The translations under genes were made by a program, and so were the position numbers. Below are positions 18,382 through 29,313 of a DNA stretch of 64,000 nt, piece after piece (the first letter of the stretch is position 1; each line of letters starts with the position of its first letter). The DNA is taken from positions 676,936-740,935 of the forward strand of contig CAJNDS010002612.1 in assembly GCA_905221605.1 (NCBI GenBank), in the 5' to 3' direction. This DNA is from Symbiodinium natans. Lineage: Eukaryota > Sar > Dinophyceae > Suessiales > Symbiodiniaceae. A model generated the notes under the pieces. It worked only from the letters and a program-made list of their open reading frames with translations. It was not told the DNA's origin and made no database searches.

Positions 18382-18441
18382 GTGCAGCATGCGAAGAGAG
18401 CGAGCCTCTTCGGCTGCCTCTACATGCAGGCTCCGGTTTTG
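18382..18441 (+). CDS. Probable exon, unknown protein
   Basis: After CACAG reads VQHAKRASLFGCLYMQAPVL, running into a TTTAGGG tract. Confidence 0.45.
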
Positions 18442-18508
18442 GGTTAGGGTTTAGGGTTTAGGGTTTAGGGTTTAGGGTTTAGGGTTTAGGGTTTAGGGTT
18501 TAGGGTTT
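18436..18508. repeat. (TTTAGGG)n tract
   Basis: About ten units. Confidence 0.95.
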
Positions 18509-18617
18509 TGACGGGGGGATTCTGCAGGTCAGGGTTTGGGGTTCGGGCTCAGGGAGTTCAAGGTGTAGGGTTAAGGATGTAGGGCCGAGCTTGCAAATAG
18601 GGCCCTAAGCCAGCTCC

Positions 18618-18760
18618 GCTAGGTGGAAGCCAGTGGCAGTTCGACCCACAGTTGAAGCGCATTCGACTTGCACAAGAGATGCATGTGAGCGTCGCTGGAC
18701 CGAAGACTTCAAGTACATTGGCCGTGGCATTTTCAAGACCGAAAGAGAATCTGACTGCTT
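18618..18760 (+). CDS. Probable exon with canonical GTAAG donor
   Basis: Reads ARWKPVAVRPTVEAHSTCTR, DACERRWTEDFKYIGRGIFK and TERESDC before TT|GTAAGCAG. WTEDFKYIGRGIFKTERE looks like genuine protein. Other frames, both strands, are also open here but are less protein-like. One of the few GT donors I see. Confidence 0.5.
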
Positions 18761-18902
18761 GTAAGCAGTTCCAATGGAGAAGAATGGAACTGCTTGTGAG
18801 CAATCGCCGGGCCTGCGCTCTGCAATCGCGCCAAGGAAGTTTGCAGTACTTGGGTGGATGCTGGTCGGGCGATGCTGTGATAACCCGACGCCACACAACC
18901 CA

Positions 18903-19083
18903 TGTTCAGGGTTTAGGGTTTAGGGTTTGGGTTTAGGGTTTAGGGTGTAGGGTGTAGGGTTTAGGGTTTAGGCTTTAGGCTTTAGGCTTTAGGCTTTAGG
19001 CTTTAGGGTTTAGGTTTAGGGTTTAGGGTTTAGGGTTTAGGGTTTAGGGTTTAGGGTTTAGGGTTTAGGGTTTAGGGTTTAGG
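18903..19083. repeat. TTTAGGG and TTTAGGC tracts
   Basis: TTTAGGG units enclose a block of six TTTAGGC units (about 18,966-19,005), then twelve more TTTAGGG. Confidence 0.95.
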
Positions 19084-19084
19084 G

Positions 19085-19206
19085 ATGCTGGACTTCGTAT
19101 TGCCCAAGTGCTTCAAGTCTACCTACCAAGGGTCCCAAGTGTACCAAGTCCGAGGTGTCCCAGGGGCCCCAAGAGACCCAAGTGGCACGTCTGTCCCAAG
19201 TCTTTA
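19085..19206 (+). CDS. Possible exon, low-complexity
   Basis: Reads DAGLRIAQVLQVYLPRVPSV then PSPRCPRGPKRPKW. The DNA carries a loose CCCAAGTG repeat, so coding is uncertain. Confidence 0.35.
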
Positions 19207-19443
19207 GGGTTTGACCTTAAACCCTAAACCCTAAACCCTAAACCCTAAACCCTAAACCCTAAACCCTAAACCCTAAACCCTAAACCCTAAAGGTTTGGCT
19301 CGGCTTGGCATGTGGCTGGCTCTGGTTTTGGCTCGCTGTGAGTTATCGGGCAGTCTTGCTGTGGCATGTCCGAGCACCCTAAGCCCTAAACCCTAAGCCC
19401 TAAAACCCTAAACCCTAAACCCTGAACCCTGAACCCTGAACCA

Positions 19444-19570
19444 CTTGAAAGCCAGAAGAGAGGGCAACCCTGCGAAGTTGGTTGCGTTGTGAGGCATTCT
19501 TGGGCCTACGGGAGGGTGAAGGGCCTATGGTTGGGGCAGCCCGTCTACGCCTTGCGCGTTGAGGGCTTGG
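19444..19570 (+). CDS. Probable exon, unknown protein
   Basis: Reads LESQKRGQPCEVGCVVRHSW then AYGRVKGLWLGQPVYALRVE. Confidence 0.45.
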
Positions 19571-19794
19571 GGTCTAGGGTTTTGGGGTTTAGGGTGCAAC
19601 TGTGTTGATCTACAGCCGGCCACTGTGCATTTCTCCCGATCCTTCTTGAAACGTTTGCTGTCGAGGTGGCAGGCGCTTCTGAGCAGCCTAAGGGGACCTG
19701 GGGCACTCCTAAGCCTTACACCTTGCACCCTGCACCCTGAGCGCGCATCCCCGCTGGCCAAAGGTCCGGGGGTTAGGGTTTTAGGATCCCTAAA

Positions 19795-19937
19795 CCCTAA
19801 ACCCTAGACCCCAAACCCCAAACTCTGAACCCTGAACCCTAAACCCTAAACCCTAAACCCTAAACCCTAAACCCTAGACCCTAAACCCTAAACCCTAAAC
19901 CCTAAACCCTAAACCCTAAACCCTAAACCCTAAACCC
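19795..19937. repeat. (CCCTAAA)n tract
   Basis: About twenty units with CCCCAAA and CCCTGAA variants near the left end. Confidence 0.93.
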
Positions 19938-19957
19938 TTCCTTTGTATCGCTTGCAG

Positions 19958-20017
19958 GAGGTTCTAGTCGGCAAGTGGATGGACGTCCTCGACAGAGAGC
20001 TGACGACCGGGCCCTAG
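19958..20017 (+). CDS. Probable terminal exon
   Basis: After TCGCTTGCAG reads EVLVGKWMDVLDRELTTGP and the stop TAG. Good acceptor context and a stop, so it may end a gene. Confidence 0.5.
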   Translation, partial: EVLVGKWMDVLDRELTTGP

Positions 20018-20177
20018 TGCTGCATCTTATTCAGGGTTTAGGGTTTAGGGTGTAGGGTTTAGGGTTTAGGGTTTAGAGTTTAGGGTTTAGGGTTTAGGGT
20101 TTAGGGTTTAGGGTTTAGGGTGGTTAAGGCTCAGAGTTCAGGGGCTTAAGGTTTAGGATTCAGGGCTTAGGGTCGGG

Positions 20178-20250
20178 ATTCAGCCGACAGCACCCCAAGC
20201 AAAGTCCCGACAACCTGCCTGAAGCCAGTTGCCGCTGCGGTTCGTAACAC
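20178..20250 (+). CDS. Probable exon, unknown protein
   Basis: Reads DSADSTPSKVPTTCLKPVAA then AVRN. Confidence 0.4.
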
Positions 20251-20290
20251 AAAACCCTAAATCCTCAGCATTACCCAAACTTCCAGTTTC

Positions 20291-20370
20291 CAAAACCCTA
20301 TGGACCGACGGCCATTGTTAAGTTTTTGGCGTGCGGGACTTGGGAGCTGTGTGACGGAGGAGTATGCAGG
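20291..20370 (+). CDS. Probable exon, unknown protein
   Basis: Reads NPYGPTAIVKFLACGTWELC then DGGVCR. Confidence 0.4.
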
Positions 20371-20614
20371 AATACCCCATATCCCCAAATCCCTAGACCC
20401 TATAAACCTTAAACCCTAAGCCCTAAATCCTAAAAACCTATAAACCTTAAACCTCTAAACCCTAAGCCCTAGAACCCCAAAACCCTGAAACCCTAAAACT
20501 CTAAACGCCCCAGAACCCCCAAAAAACCGATAAACCTTAAACCTCTAAACCCTAAACCCTAAAACCCTCAACCCTCAAATCCCAACCCTTAAACCCCCCC
20601 CCGCCCCAACACTT

Positions 20615-20682
20615 CTGAGCAGGACTTCCCACACCGCCATTGTGCGAGAGCTTGAGGCCTGTGCCTTGGTTGTTTTAGGATG
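20615..20682 (+). CDS. Probable exon, unknown protein
   Basis: Reads LSRTSHTAIVRELEACALVV, helix-like. Confidence 0.45.
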
Positions 20683-20696
20683 AAGCGCTTACCCTA

Positions 20697-20772
20697 AGGG
20701 TCCATGTACCTAAGTAGGGAATACTTGGGCCATCACGTGCCTGCCATATAGGGGTTTTTTGGCCCAAGTATA
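20697..20772. mobile_element. Family S element
   Basis: AGGGTCCATGTACCTAAGTA then GGGAATACTTGGGCC. A copy in the opposite orientation is at about 34,160-34,201. Confidence 0.45.
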
Positions 20773-20917
20773 TAATAATTTCGTACATGAGTCCTTAGGG
20801 TTAGGGTTTTGGGGTTTTGGGTTGAAGGTTTGGGGTTTGGGGCGCAGGCAGGGTTTTGCGGGTGTTTGGTTTTGGGGTTTTAGGGTTTAGGGTTCAGGGT
20901 TTGGTATTGAAAGTTCA

Positions 20918-21012
20918 ACGTGGGCTCCCAGGATTCAGGATTTGCCGGAGACTTCTGTGGGCGTTCGGTTGTCGCCAGGATTTGTTTGATGCTTTGGTCC
21001 TTACACTTCAGG
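20918..21012 (+). CDS. Probable exon, unknown protein
   Basis: Reads RGLPGFRICRRLLWAFGCRQ then DLFDALVLTLQ. Confidence 0.4.
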
Positions 21013-21126
21013 GAGTCGGATTCAGAGTTCAGGGTTTAGGGTTTAGAGTTAGGGTTTACTTAGGGTTTAAGGCTGTCCTTCGCCTTACTGCCTTACTCTC
21101 TTGATTTCGTTTCCTGCCTGGTTCAG

Positions 21127-21192
21127 GGTTCAGCAGCGGACGAATCAGGGCACACAGCGTTGGCGTTGGAGTTGGGATCGTTGACTTGGTAG
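21127..21192 (+). CDS. Possible ankyrin exon
   Basis: Reads GSAADESGHTALALELGSLT then W and stop. DESGHTALALEL resembles the DxxGxTALxLA start of an ankyrin repeat. Confidence 0.45.
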   Translation, partial: GSAADESGHTALALELGSLTW

Positions 21193-21380
21193 GCCCATGG
21201 AAATTCCCAAATGTCCCGTACTGCCCTGAACCCCAAATTGCCTACAACCCTAAACGCCTAAACCGCCTAAACCCTGAACCCTAAACCGCCTAAACTCTAA
21301 ACACTAGACCCCAAACCCTAAGCCCTAAACCCTAAACCCTAAACCCTAATTCCTAAACCCTCCAACTCTTTCGCCCTAAA

Positions 21381-21466
21381 GTCTTCAGCCTTAGCCTTGG
21401 CAAGCAGGAGCTGGCGGACAAAGAGGAAGGCCTGAAGGAGCCATGGTGCCCAGCCGACTCGGCTTC
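21381..21466 (+). CDS. Probable exon, unknown protein
   Basis: Reads VFSLSLGKQELADKEEGLKE then PWCPADSA before a TTTGGGG/TTTAGGG tract. Confidence 0.5.
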
Positions 21467-21585
21467 AGGGTTTGGGGTTTGGGGTTTGGGGTTTAGGGTT
21501 TAGGGTTTAGGGTTTAGGGCCAGTGATGGGTTTCTAGTTCTATCAAATTCCTGTGGGCACAGAAGCCCTAAACCCTAAGCCCGTA

Positions 21586-21660
21586 CAGTATCCGCGCGAC
21601 TCGGCGCAGCACCTCATGGGCTTTCGGGAGTTGAGGTTGTCGGGGCTCACTAAGAGCTTA
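21586..21660 (+). CDS. Probable exon, unknown protein
   Basis: Reads QYPRDSAQHLMGFRELRLSG then LTKSL. Confidence 0.5.
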
Positions 21661-22057
21661 GGTCAAGGCCCAGCCCCATATTCCCCATATTCCCTAGGTA
21701 GGCCCTTGGGATGAGCTATTGGTTTAGGGCATCATATTTAGGATGCTTTGCCGAGGGTTTTAAGGGCCATCGTAGTACACATTCTATCACCCGTACATAA
21801 CGCAAGCATCACCCTTCTCGACCCTTTGATGACACTACATACACCTGGTGGAAGGCTTAAACCGTAAACCCTAAACCCTAAACCCTAAGCACCCAGCGCT
21901 TCCCAGGCTCTGTGCCAAGCTGAGCATTGAGAGTGAGAACGTCGCGGGGGGCTGAGTCCGACCCTGGTGCCTGGGTTTCGGGTTTAGGGTTTAGGGTTTG
22001 GGGTTTAGGGTTTAGGGTTAGGGAGTTTAGGGTTAGGGAGTTTAGGTTCTTAGTTTA

Positions 22058-22185
22058 CTTGGAGGTTCACGGTACTTACAGCCCAACTATATCTGTACTT
22101 ATATCACAAGTATAACCATATCAGGGTACTTAAAGGGCTTATAAGTGGGTCATAAGTAAGAAAACTTAAGCCCCGAACCATAGAA
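22058..22185. mobile_element. Family L element
   Basis: TACTTGGAGGTTCACGGTAC on the left; GGGCTTATAAGTGGGTCATA and CCCCGAACCATAG on the right, partly mirrored. Confidence 0.55.
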
Positions 22186-22342
22186 GAAGGGTGTAGGGCA
22201 GGGTCGGGCTTAGGAAGTCCTACGTGCTCTCAGCCGTAACCCCACCTTCTTTCGCCCCAGCCCTAAATTCCCCAGTCCTAGACCCTAACCCAAACCCTAA
22301 ACCCGAAACATGTTACAATGGCTCGCTCTTTGACGTAAAAGT

Positions 22343-22422
22343 GCGAAGGTGAAAGCATCTCAGAAGAACCGTGGGTCAATTCTGTTGGTGGTGGCACGTC
22401 AGATGTGCATAGAGCCATTTGC
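22343..22422 (+). CDS. Probable exon, unknown protein
   Basis: Reads AKVKASQKNRGSILLVVARQ then MCIEPFA. Confidence 0.4.
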
Positions 22423-22514
22423 ACCCTAAACCCTAAACCCTAAACCCTAAACCCTAAATCCTAAACCCTAACCCTGTCCTAAACCCTAAACCCTAAACAC
22501 TAAACCCTAAACCC

Positions 22515-22825
22515 TACACGCTATGTCCCACATTCGGGCCGAAGCGCCCTTCTTTTGCCACGGCTTTCATGGTGTGGATGGAGCCGGGCTAGGGGTACGC
22601 CCTGCCGCGCAGCGGGCACTTTTGTGCTGCTTTGGCCTCCGTACCTGAATCTTTTCGGGCGGTTACGTCCTAAATCCGCGAAACGCCCACAGGGCGTCAA
22701 TCCGAATTTTGGGCGGCACCTTCCTAATTCAGTCTCAGTTTCGGCTCTCAGTGCGAAGCGGTGAACTGTGTCCACGTCGCGCAAGTCACCTCGTGCAGAG
22801 GGGCCTGACTGTTGCAGTTCTTCTA
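22515..22825. other. Telomere-free stretch with frames open on both strands
   Basis: About 300 bp, moderately GC-rich. A + frame begins MSHIRAEAPFFCHGFHGVDG and continues 42 codons; a minus frame is open for 87 codons. Neither has a recognisable motif. I cannot choose. Confidence 0.3.
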
Positions 22826-23160
22826 GGGGTTTAGGGCTCAGTGTTTCGGGGGCCCGGGTAAACTTTCAATGGCTGGGCTGCCTTGGAAAGCCGTATAGTG
22901 CATGGCGCTTAGGGCTTAGGGTTTAGGGCTTAGGGTTTGGGGCTGGGGTTTAAAGCAAAATGTCCCCGAAAGCCTCAGCTCTGCAACCTAAACCCTAAAA
23001 CCTAACCCCAAACACCCCTAGCCCTGAAGTTCGCACGCCCTTGCCCTTGAAACTGGGCTAAGCAAGGCGTTTCTTATTTTTTGTTGTTTAGGGTTTAGCG
23101 CCTAGGGTTATTATCCTTTGAGACGGTTTTGCCGCCCCGCAGAAGTCCGTGATTTAGATC

Positions 23161-23208
<48 letters not shown>

Positions 23209-23217
23209 ACCCCCCCA
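23161..23217. repeat. Long poly-C run
   Basis: About 50 Cs broken once by A. Two further C-rich runs are at about 23,270-23,300 and 24,250-24,296. Confidence 0.92.
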
Positions 23218-23460
23218 AGCCCAACACCTAAGCTATCCTAAAATCATCCTAAAGGGAGCAAACTCTGACCACCCCCCCCCCCCCCCCCCCCACCCCTCCC
23301 CGCCACCAAACCCTAAACCCTAAACCGCAAACCCTCAACCTCACACCTAAATCCTAAACCCTAAGCCGTCAAACCTAAAGGGTGTAAAGTTCGACTCTGC
23401 CTAAACCCTAAACCCTAAACCCTAAACCCTGAACCCTGAACCCTGAACCCTAAACCCTGC

Positions 23461-23538
23461 GCGCCTTTTGCCAAGGAGGTGGCCAGACACCTTGTGCTGA
23501 GCGGAAGGTGGGGAAGCTTCTGGCAGCCCATAGGGTGA
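23461..23538 (+). CDS. Probable exon, unknown protein
   Basis: Reads APFAKEVARHLVLSGRWGSF then WQPIG and stop. Confidence 0.5.
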   Translation, partial: APFAKEVARHLVLSGRWGSFWQPIG

Positions 23539-24392
23539 AGGGTTTAGGGTCTAGGGTTTAGGGTTTCGGGTTTAGGGTTTAGGGACCGTTCTTGTTTTGA
23601 GGTGTAGGCCTCAGGGTTTAGGGCTCACGGTTCTGGGTACAGTGGGTTGAGCAAGGGACTTTACTATGGACCCCCAGCGTGGTTTCCTTGGGTTTGGGGA
23701 CTTTTGTATTTATATTCGTCAGGTTATACAAGGGCCCGGTTAGGAGTATACTCAGGGCAACGTTTGGGGTACAACCTTCGGGGGTGCGAGCCTTAAACCC
23801 TAAACCCTAAACCCTAAACCCTAAACCCTAAACCCCGTCTTAATCAGGTTGTGTGAGCAGACCTCGCTTCGGAGGTCGGGTTTAGGGTGTTGGGGTGTTG
23901 GGGATCTAGGGACCTCGGACATCCTATGCCTTGGGTTTAGGGTTTAGGGTTTAGGGGACAGCCCTAAACCCTAAGCCCTAAACCCTAAACCCTGAACCCT
24001 TGAGCCTGAGCCCTTAACGCGGTCGATGTTACTCATGACATTTTGGGTGTAGGGTTTCTGGAGAAGTTGTCGTACTATATATAGGACCCCAAAAGGATCA
24101 TAATTTAGAGAGCTATACAAGAAGCAGCCAAGCGGCAACCTTAGCTGCTCCAAACAAGCCCTTCTTCTCGAGACAGCCCTTGTTGAACCCCAGCGACTGC
24201 CTGGAAAGCCTAAACTTAACCTTTAGGGTTTAGAGTTTAGGGTTTAGGGTACCCCCCCCCCCCCCCCCACCCCCCCCCCCCCCCCCCGCGCCCCCCTGAT
24301 CTTAAACACGAGACCTCAAGCCCCAAACCCTAAACCCTAAACCCTAAACCCTACACCCTAAACCCTAAACCCGGTTCTTAGGGTTTAGGAAT

Positions 24393-24486
24393 TTGGTCGC
24401 TGCCAGGAACGCCGAGCTCGACCTTGCAATAGAAGCCTCCAAGGGCAACCTACCAATGTGCCGCCTGCTCTCCCACCCCCGGGCAA
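24393..24486 (+). CDS. Probable ankyrin exon
   Basis: Reads AARNAELDLAIEASKGNLPM then CRLLSHPRA. The LDLAIEASKGNxxxCRLL pattern is that of an ankyrin repeat helix pair. Confidence 0.55.
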
Positions 24487-24859
24487 GGGTTGAAAGTTCT
24501 GGGAGAGGCCCAGCTATTTCTAGATCCCATGATCCCTAACTGTCGAGGTAAGGATCAAGAGTGGTGCCCAACAGTTGGGGTTTAATTTGGGCTTCCGGGT
24601 GTAAATTGGGGTTTTGGAGTCACATGTTTGTGGTTTAGGGATTTTGGAGTGTGGGGCTTCAGGTTTTCGGGTTTAGAGCCTTTAGGGTGCAAATTAGGGT
24701 ATTGGCCCTATACCCTAAGCCCTAAGCCCCAAACCCTAAGCCCAAAACTCTAGCCCCTAAACCCAATAGTAGCCCGGTAGAAGTAGGCCCTTTAGGGGTC
24801 CATGTCAGCGAGGCGGATCCACCCGAGCCTTTCTTCTCTGAAGGTTTAGGGTCTAGGGT

Positions 24860-25090
24860 TTAGAGATTAAAAGGGTTTAGGGTTTAGGGTTTAGGGTTTC
24901 GGGTTTGGGGTTTAGGGTTTGGGGTTTAGGGCGGGTGTGGGACTTCAGGGTTTATGGTTGAGGGTCAGGGGTTTAGGGTTTAGGGTTTAGGGTTTAGGGT
25001 TTCGGGTTTGGGGTTTAGGGTTCAGGGTTTAGGGTTTAGGGTTTAGGGTTTAGGGTTTAGGGCTTGGGGTTTGGGGTTTAGAGTTTCGGA
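24860..25090. repeat. (TTTAGGG)n with TTTGGGG and TTTCGGG variants
   Basis: About 230 bp with short unique interruptions. Confidence 0.9.
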
Positions 25091-25571
25091 TGCGTCGGGC
25101 GAAGGGCTTGCCTCAATGGACGTTCAGGGGTAGTGTTTGGGGTTCAGGGTTTACCTTGGGCTTAGCTAATTGTCTACAACTACCTCGTCACGCAATAGTG
25201 GCCCTAAACCCTAAACCCCAAACCCTAATTGCAGCATTCCATCTTGGAATCTAAACGTCAAATCACCCAAATCTACTAACTTCCCACGTGCCCAAATAGC
25301 CGATGCTTCGGGTTTCGTCAACCCCGAACCCTGTTTCGAGGGGCTTTAGGGCTTAGGTACACCCAACTTCCTTCTTTGGGCATGCATGGCGTTACACCTT
25401 GGACCCCTAAGGTTGTGATTTTGGGTTTGGGGGACCCTTGTCAAAGATCCTCTAGTGGCATGTAGGGGCCATGTTAGGAGCATGTAAAGGGAACCTCTTA
25501 ATTGGGGGCACATCCTTGGGGGTCCGAACTCGTATGACTTCCTTGAGGCATTGGGCCTCTTAAGGGGTGGG

Positions 25572-25640
25572 GAAGCCAGCGATTATGCAATTCGCTTGCT
25601 CGGCCCTGTGGCTCGTAGCTTCGGGGCACATGGATCTGTA
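25572..25640 (+). CDS. Possible exon
   Basis: Reads EASDYAIRLLGPVARSFGAH then GSV. A second frame is also open. Confidence 0.35.
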
Positions 25641-25920
25641 CCCTAAACCCGAAGCCCTAACCCTAATCCCTAAACCCTAAACCCATAGGGAGTACTGTTA
25701 AGGGAGTTTTGTCCCCATAAGCCCTGAACCGTGTAAAGCATAGGAGCCGTAACCCTAAACCCTGAATCCTAAACCCTAAACCCTGAATCCTAAATCCTAA
25801 ACCCTAAACCCGAAACCCTAAACCCATCAACTTTACGTAGCCGGACCCGCGCGATGCGCTCCTCCGGCCATGGCCCCCCCCCGCCACCTCAAGCGTGCGG
25901 CCCCTGGTGCGGGGGGTTGT

Positions 25921-25976
25921 CTAGGGTTTAGGGTTTAGGGTTTAGGGTTTAGGGTTTAGGGTTTAGGGTTTAGGGT
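25921..25976. repeat. (TTTAGGG)n tract
   Basis: Eight units directly abutting the exon at 25,976. Confidence 0.95.
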
Positions 25977-26110
25977 CAACAGAAGCTGTGGAAGTTGTGT
26001 ATAAACTTCTGAATCCGAAGCTCCTAAACTTCTCTGAGCCTCAGCAGATCCTTGAACTTCGAAATGTCAGTCCCTCACGGGGGGTTCGGCTGATCTGTTG
26101 GATCCACCAG
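25976..26110 (+). CDS. Probable exon, unknown protein
   Basis: Forty-five codons: STEAVEVVYKLLNPKLLNFS, EPQQILELRNVSPSRGVRLI, CWIHQ. One of the clearest coding pieces of the central region. Telomeric repeat abuts both ends, so both splice sites probably lie in or beside TTTAGGG units. Confidence 0.65.
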
Positions 26111-26237
26111 GGTTTCGGGTTTAGGGTTTAAGGGTTTGGGGTTTAGGGTTTAGGATTTAGGGTTTAGGGTTTAGTGTTTAGGGTTTTAGGGTTTTACGGT
26201 TTAGAGGAATTAGAGTTTAGGGTTTAGGGGTTTAGGT

Positions 26238-26302
26238 ATCATTCGCAGGGAACGCGAGCCGCAAGAAGGCGAGAATGGGCTTGGGGCGTTTCTACTAGTC
26301 GC
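26238..26302 (+). CDS. Probable exon, unknown protein
   Basis: Reads IIRREREPQEGENGLGAFLL then V before a family R element. Confidence 0.4.
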
Positions 26303-26392
26303 TCAAGAACCCCCCAAAATATTAACAAAAAGCAAGTAATCCCTATATTGCCGATATAAAGAAGAATACATTCTTTTATGTTTTTGCGCAAG
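26301..26392. mobile_element. Family R element copy 1
   Basis: GCTCAAGAACCCCCCAAAAT at the left, AATCCCTATATTGCC and AGAAGAATAC inside. A copy in the reverse orientation is at 41,466-41,563. Confidence 0.6.
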
Positions 26393-26631
26393 ACTGTGAC
26401 GTCATCCAGTCATGGGTTCTAAGGGCTTGTCGGGTTTTGAGTTTAGGGCCTGTTTAGGGTTTAGGGTTTAGGGTTTAGGGCTTAGGATTTTTAGGGTGTA
26501 GGGTTCAGGGTACCCTTCAGCTCCAAATCCTGACTCCGAAGCCCTCTAAAACTCTAAATCATTGACCCTTCAACCTCACAGCCTGAACTCCTAAACCCTA
26601 AACCCTCAACCCTAAACCCTAAAAACCCGTC

Positions 26632-26743
26632 AGGGTGGTTGTCAGCATTATGGCCCCTTTTTGGATCCCTGTTATAATGCTTAATACGGCACCTAATATT
26701 TAGGGTACCCCCCAAAAGGGATCATAATTTTGACAACCACCCT
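26632..26743. mobile_element. Family P element
   Basis: Perfect 13 bp ends: AGGGTGGTTGTCA on the left and TGACAACCACCCT on the right. Contains GGATCCCTGTTATAATG and AAAGGGATCATAAT in mirrored positions. Confidence 0.75.
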
Positions 26744-26776
26744 AATAGTTAACATTTTTTGGGAATCCGCCTTGGG

Positions 26777-26894
26777 TATTTGGAGGTTCCCGGTACGTAT
26801 GAGCTCAGTTCTTTGTTTTTTTGTACTTCTAAGCCACTTATAGCCCCCTTAAGTGCCTACAATTGGGTTAGTAAGTGCCATGAACCTCCAAGTA
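26777..26894. mobile_element. Family L element, full length
   Basis: Left TATTTGGAGGTTCCCGGTAC and right GTGCCATGAACCTCCAAGTA are mirrored. Confidence 0.7.
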
Positions 26895-27052
26895 CCCCTT
26901 AAACAGTCAACCCTTTTCCCCAAACCGTCAACCCTAAACCCCAAACCCCAAACCCTAAAGCCCAAACCCTAAACCCTTAACCCTTGTAAACCCTAAGCCC
27001 TAAATCCTAAACCCTAAACCCTAAACCCTAAACCCTAAACCCTGTGAACAAA

Positions 27053-27138
27053 AAACAACTTTTCGAGGTGATCGGAGCTACACCCAGACAACCGGGGTGG
27101 GCTCGACGGCTCCGGAGGCTCCCAGGACCCAGAGGGTC
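27053..27138 (+). CDS. Probable exon, unknown protein
   Basis: Reads KQLFEVIGATPRQPGWARRL then RRLPGPRG. Confidence 0.4.
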
Positions 27139-27693
27139 CATTTTTAAAGTACTCTTATGGGGGGTTAGGGGTTTAGGGTCTAGGGTTTAGGGTCCAGGGT
27201 TTAGGGTTAGGGTTTAGGGTTAGGGGTTTCGGGTTAAGGGTTTAGGGTTTCAGGTTTACGGTTCAGGGTTTCAAGGTTTAGGGTTAGGGGTTTAGGAATT
27301 AGGGTTCGTGTAACTACACATTGGGGGACTTATGGTCTCGGATTTGAGTTTTCAAATAGGGCTGCGAGTTTTAGGTCTTAGGGTTCAGGGGGTTAGGTTT
27401 TAGGGTTTGTTAGGCTTTCTTGCGATCACTCCCCATAGCTCAGCCAGATCCCCAAGATGCCTACCCAAGGGTTTCGGGTTGAGGGTTTAGGGTTTAGGGA
27501 TTCTCGCGGCCTATAACTGCAAAATGTTCGCACGGGATTTAGGGTTTGAGGTGTAGGGTGTAGGTGATCATTTTCGGGTATTTTCGGGATCTAGAGTCCG
27601 GGAATATAGCTCTGGGCGAACGGGCCGATCACTCCGAGTGGGGTCCGGGTAAGCCCCCTGCGATTTCAGCGCTGGCACAGGCTGTCGGCCACG

Positions 27694-27843
27694 ATGCAGG
27701 GTGTGGAGCACAACAAGTCAGTCTCAGAGTCAACCATGGCGTGGTCTTACTACGGCGACGGCAGATGGCCTCAGGGGCCGAGACCCCGAGCGGAGAGGGC
27801 CGCGAGTGAGACTGAGACTCGCCCATGGGGAAGGAGCTCTTGA
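27694..27843 (+). CDS. Probable exon or short gene piece
   Basis: In frame reads MQGVEHNKSVSESTMAWSYY, GDGRWPQGPRPRAERAASET and ETRPWGRSS then stop. The competing frames (27564-27809 +, 27629-27856 -) are low in protein character. No domain. Confidence 0.45.
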   Translation: MQGVEHNKSVSESTMAWSYYGDGRWPQGPRPRAERAASETETRPWGRSS

Positions 27844-28674
27844 ACAGATTTGCCAAGTTTCTTTCTGGTACCCTGAGCCAAAGTTAGCGGACCAGGTCCC
27901 CTAAACCCTAAACCCTAAACCCTACGTAAGCCCTAAGAACCCAATATAACTAAGGCACTCTGGCTTTCAGAGGCTGATGAGTGCTGAGCGCATGTAGGAA
28001 GTAGTCTCCTCAACCTACTGAGTGCGTAGGTTTGCCTCAGTAACCTAATAAAGCCCCACCCCTATACACCCCCCGAAGCCCCACAATCACCCCTCTCCTA
28101 CTTCTAGCTCTAGTTCTGATCAGCTTATACTTCCCCAAAGTTCCAAAAAGTGTGGTAGCCGGGGCTGTAGGACGGATACATGCGAAACTATGAGTTTGAT
28201 TGTACCCATGCACCTGAAGGTAGGGCTAAGTCGCAAAACGCCGTCCTTTTGTGCGATCTTATACTATGCCTACTTGAACACTAGCCCAAAAATGAAGCTG
28301 AAACTCTGTTAAGCCTTGTCTTCTTGTTTCTCGGTCGGGACTTAGGGAATTAGGTACGCTACATCATCCCTTAAAGGTAGTACAAGGTACACAATTGCCT
28401 TAATTCCCTGTTCAATGAACGAGCAGTTTCTAGCAAGATGGGGGTGGCATAGAGTGCTCGCTGGATCGAAGCACTGAGTAAGTAGGGTTATAAGTACCTT
28501 TGTCCCCTGACCCTTTAAGTAGAAGATCTCGCTACGCCCCAAACACCCTAGACCCTAAGACACCATACTGTAGACGTCTTGATATTGTAAATAGGGCTTT
28601 GGGGGTTATTATAGTAGAATTGTGTAGGGGCCATCAGGGAATCGCATTAGAATTTTTCCGACCCCTGTATTACC

Positions 28675-28755
28675 CTAAACCCTAAACCCCAAACCCCAAA
28701 CCCTAAACCCTAAACCCTAAACCCCAAACCCTAAACCCCTAAACCCCTAAAACTC
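28675..28755. repeat. (CCCTAAA)n / (CCCCAAA)n mixed tract
   Basis: Alternating CCCTAAA and CCCCAAA units. Confidence 0.9.
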
Positions 28756-29313
28756 CAAGGCCGTGAGCCTCTAAGTACCAAGCCCCGGAGGTGCCGGAGG
28801 GATCGCCAGCTTCGCGTCTCCAAAGGCGAGGCAGATGCCCCATGGCCGCAGCTTCTTTTTGCGTGCCCCTGAACCCTAAACCCTAAACCCTAAACCCTAA
28901 ACCCGAAACCCGAAACCCGAAACCCTAAACCCTAGACCCTAAACCCTAAACCCTCAACCCTCATCCCTCATCCCTCATCCCTCAACCCTCAACCCTAACC
29001 TGATTTGCGGCTGCCTCCATCCCTAAATCAGACGCAGGGTTCAGAGTCCAGGTATTTGAGGTTCAGGCGCTGTTGGCCTTAGGCGATAAGTTCGACCCTC
29101 AAGCCCTTCAAGCTGTACTGAAACCCCGCACGTTGGGGTGTAGGTTTCAGGGTTATGGGCTTAGGGGCCCTAAGCACCAAAACCCTGCCTCGAAGCCAGC
29201 CCTGTACCCCGACCCTCAACTGGTGCCTGGTTTGCGTCGGGTCAACCTTAAAAGCCCTGAGCCCTCTACCCCCCCCGGCCCATGTGAGCCCTAAGCCCTA
29301 CACCCTAAACCCT

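Noticed and set aside
22521-22784. 87-codon minus-strand frame
   Set aside because: No motif, and a + frame over the same bases is equally open; listed only as unassigned sequence.
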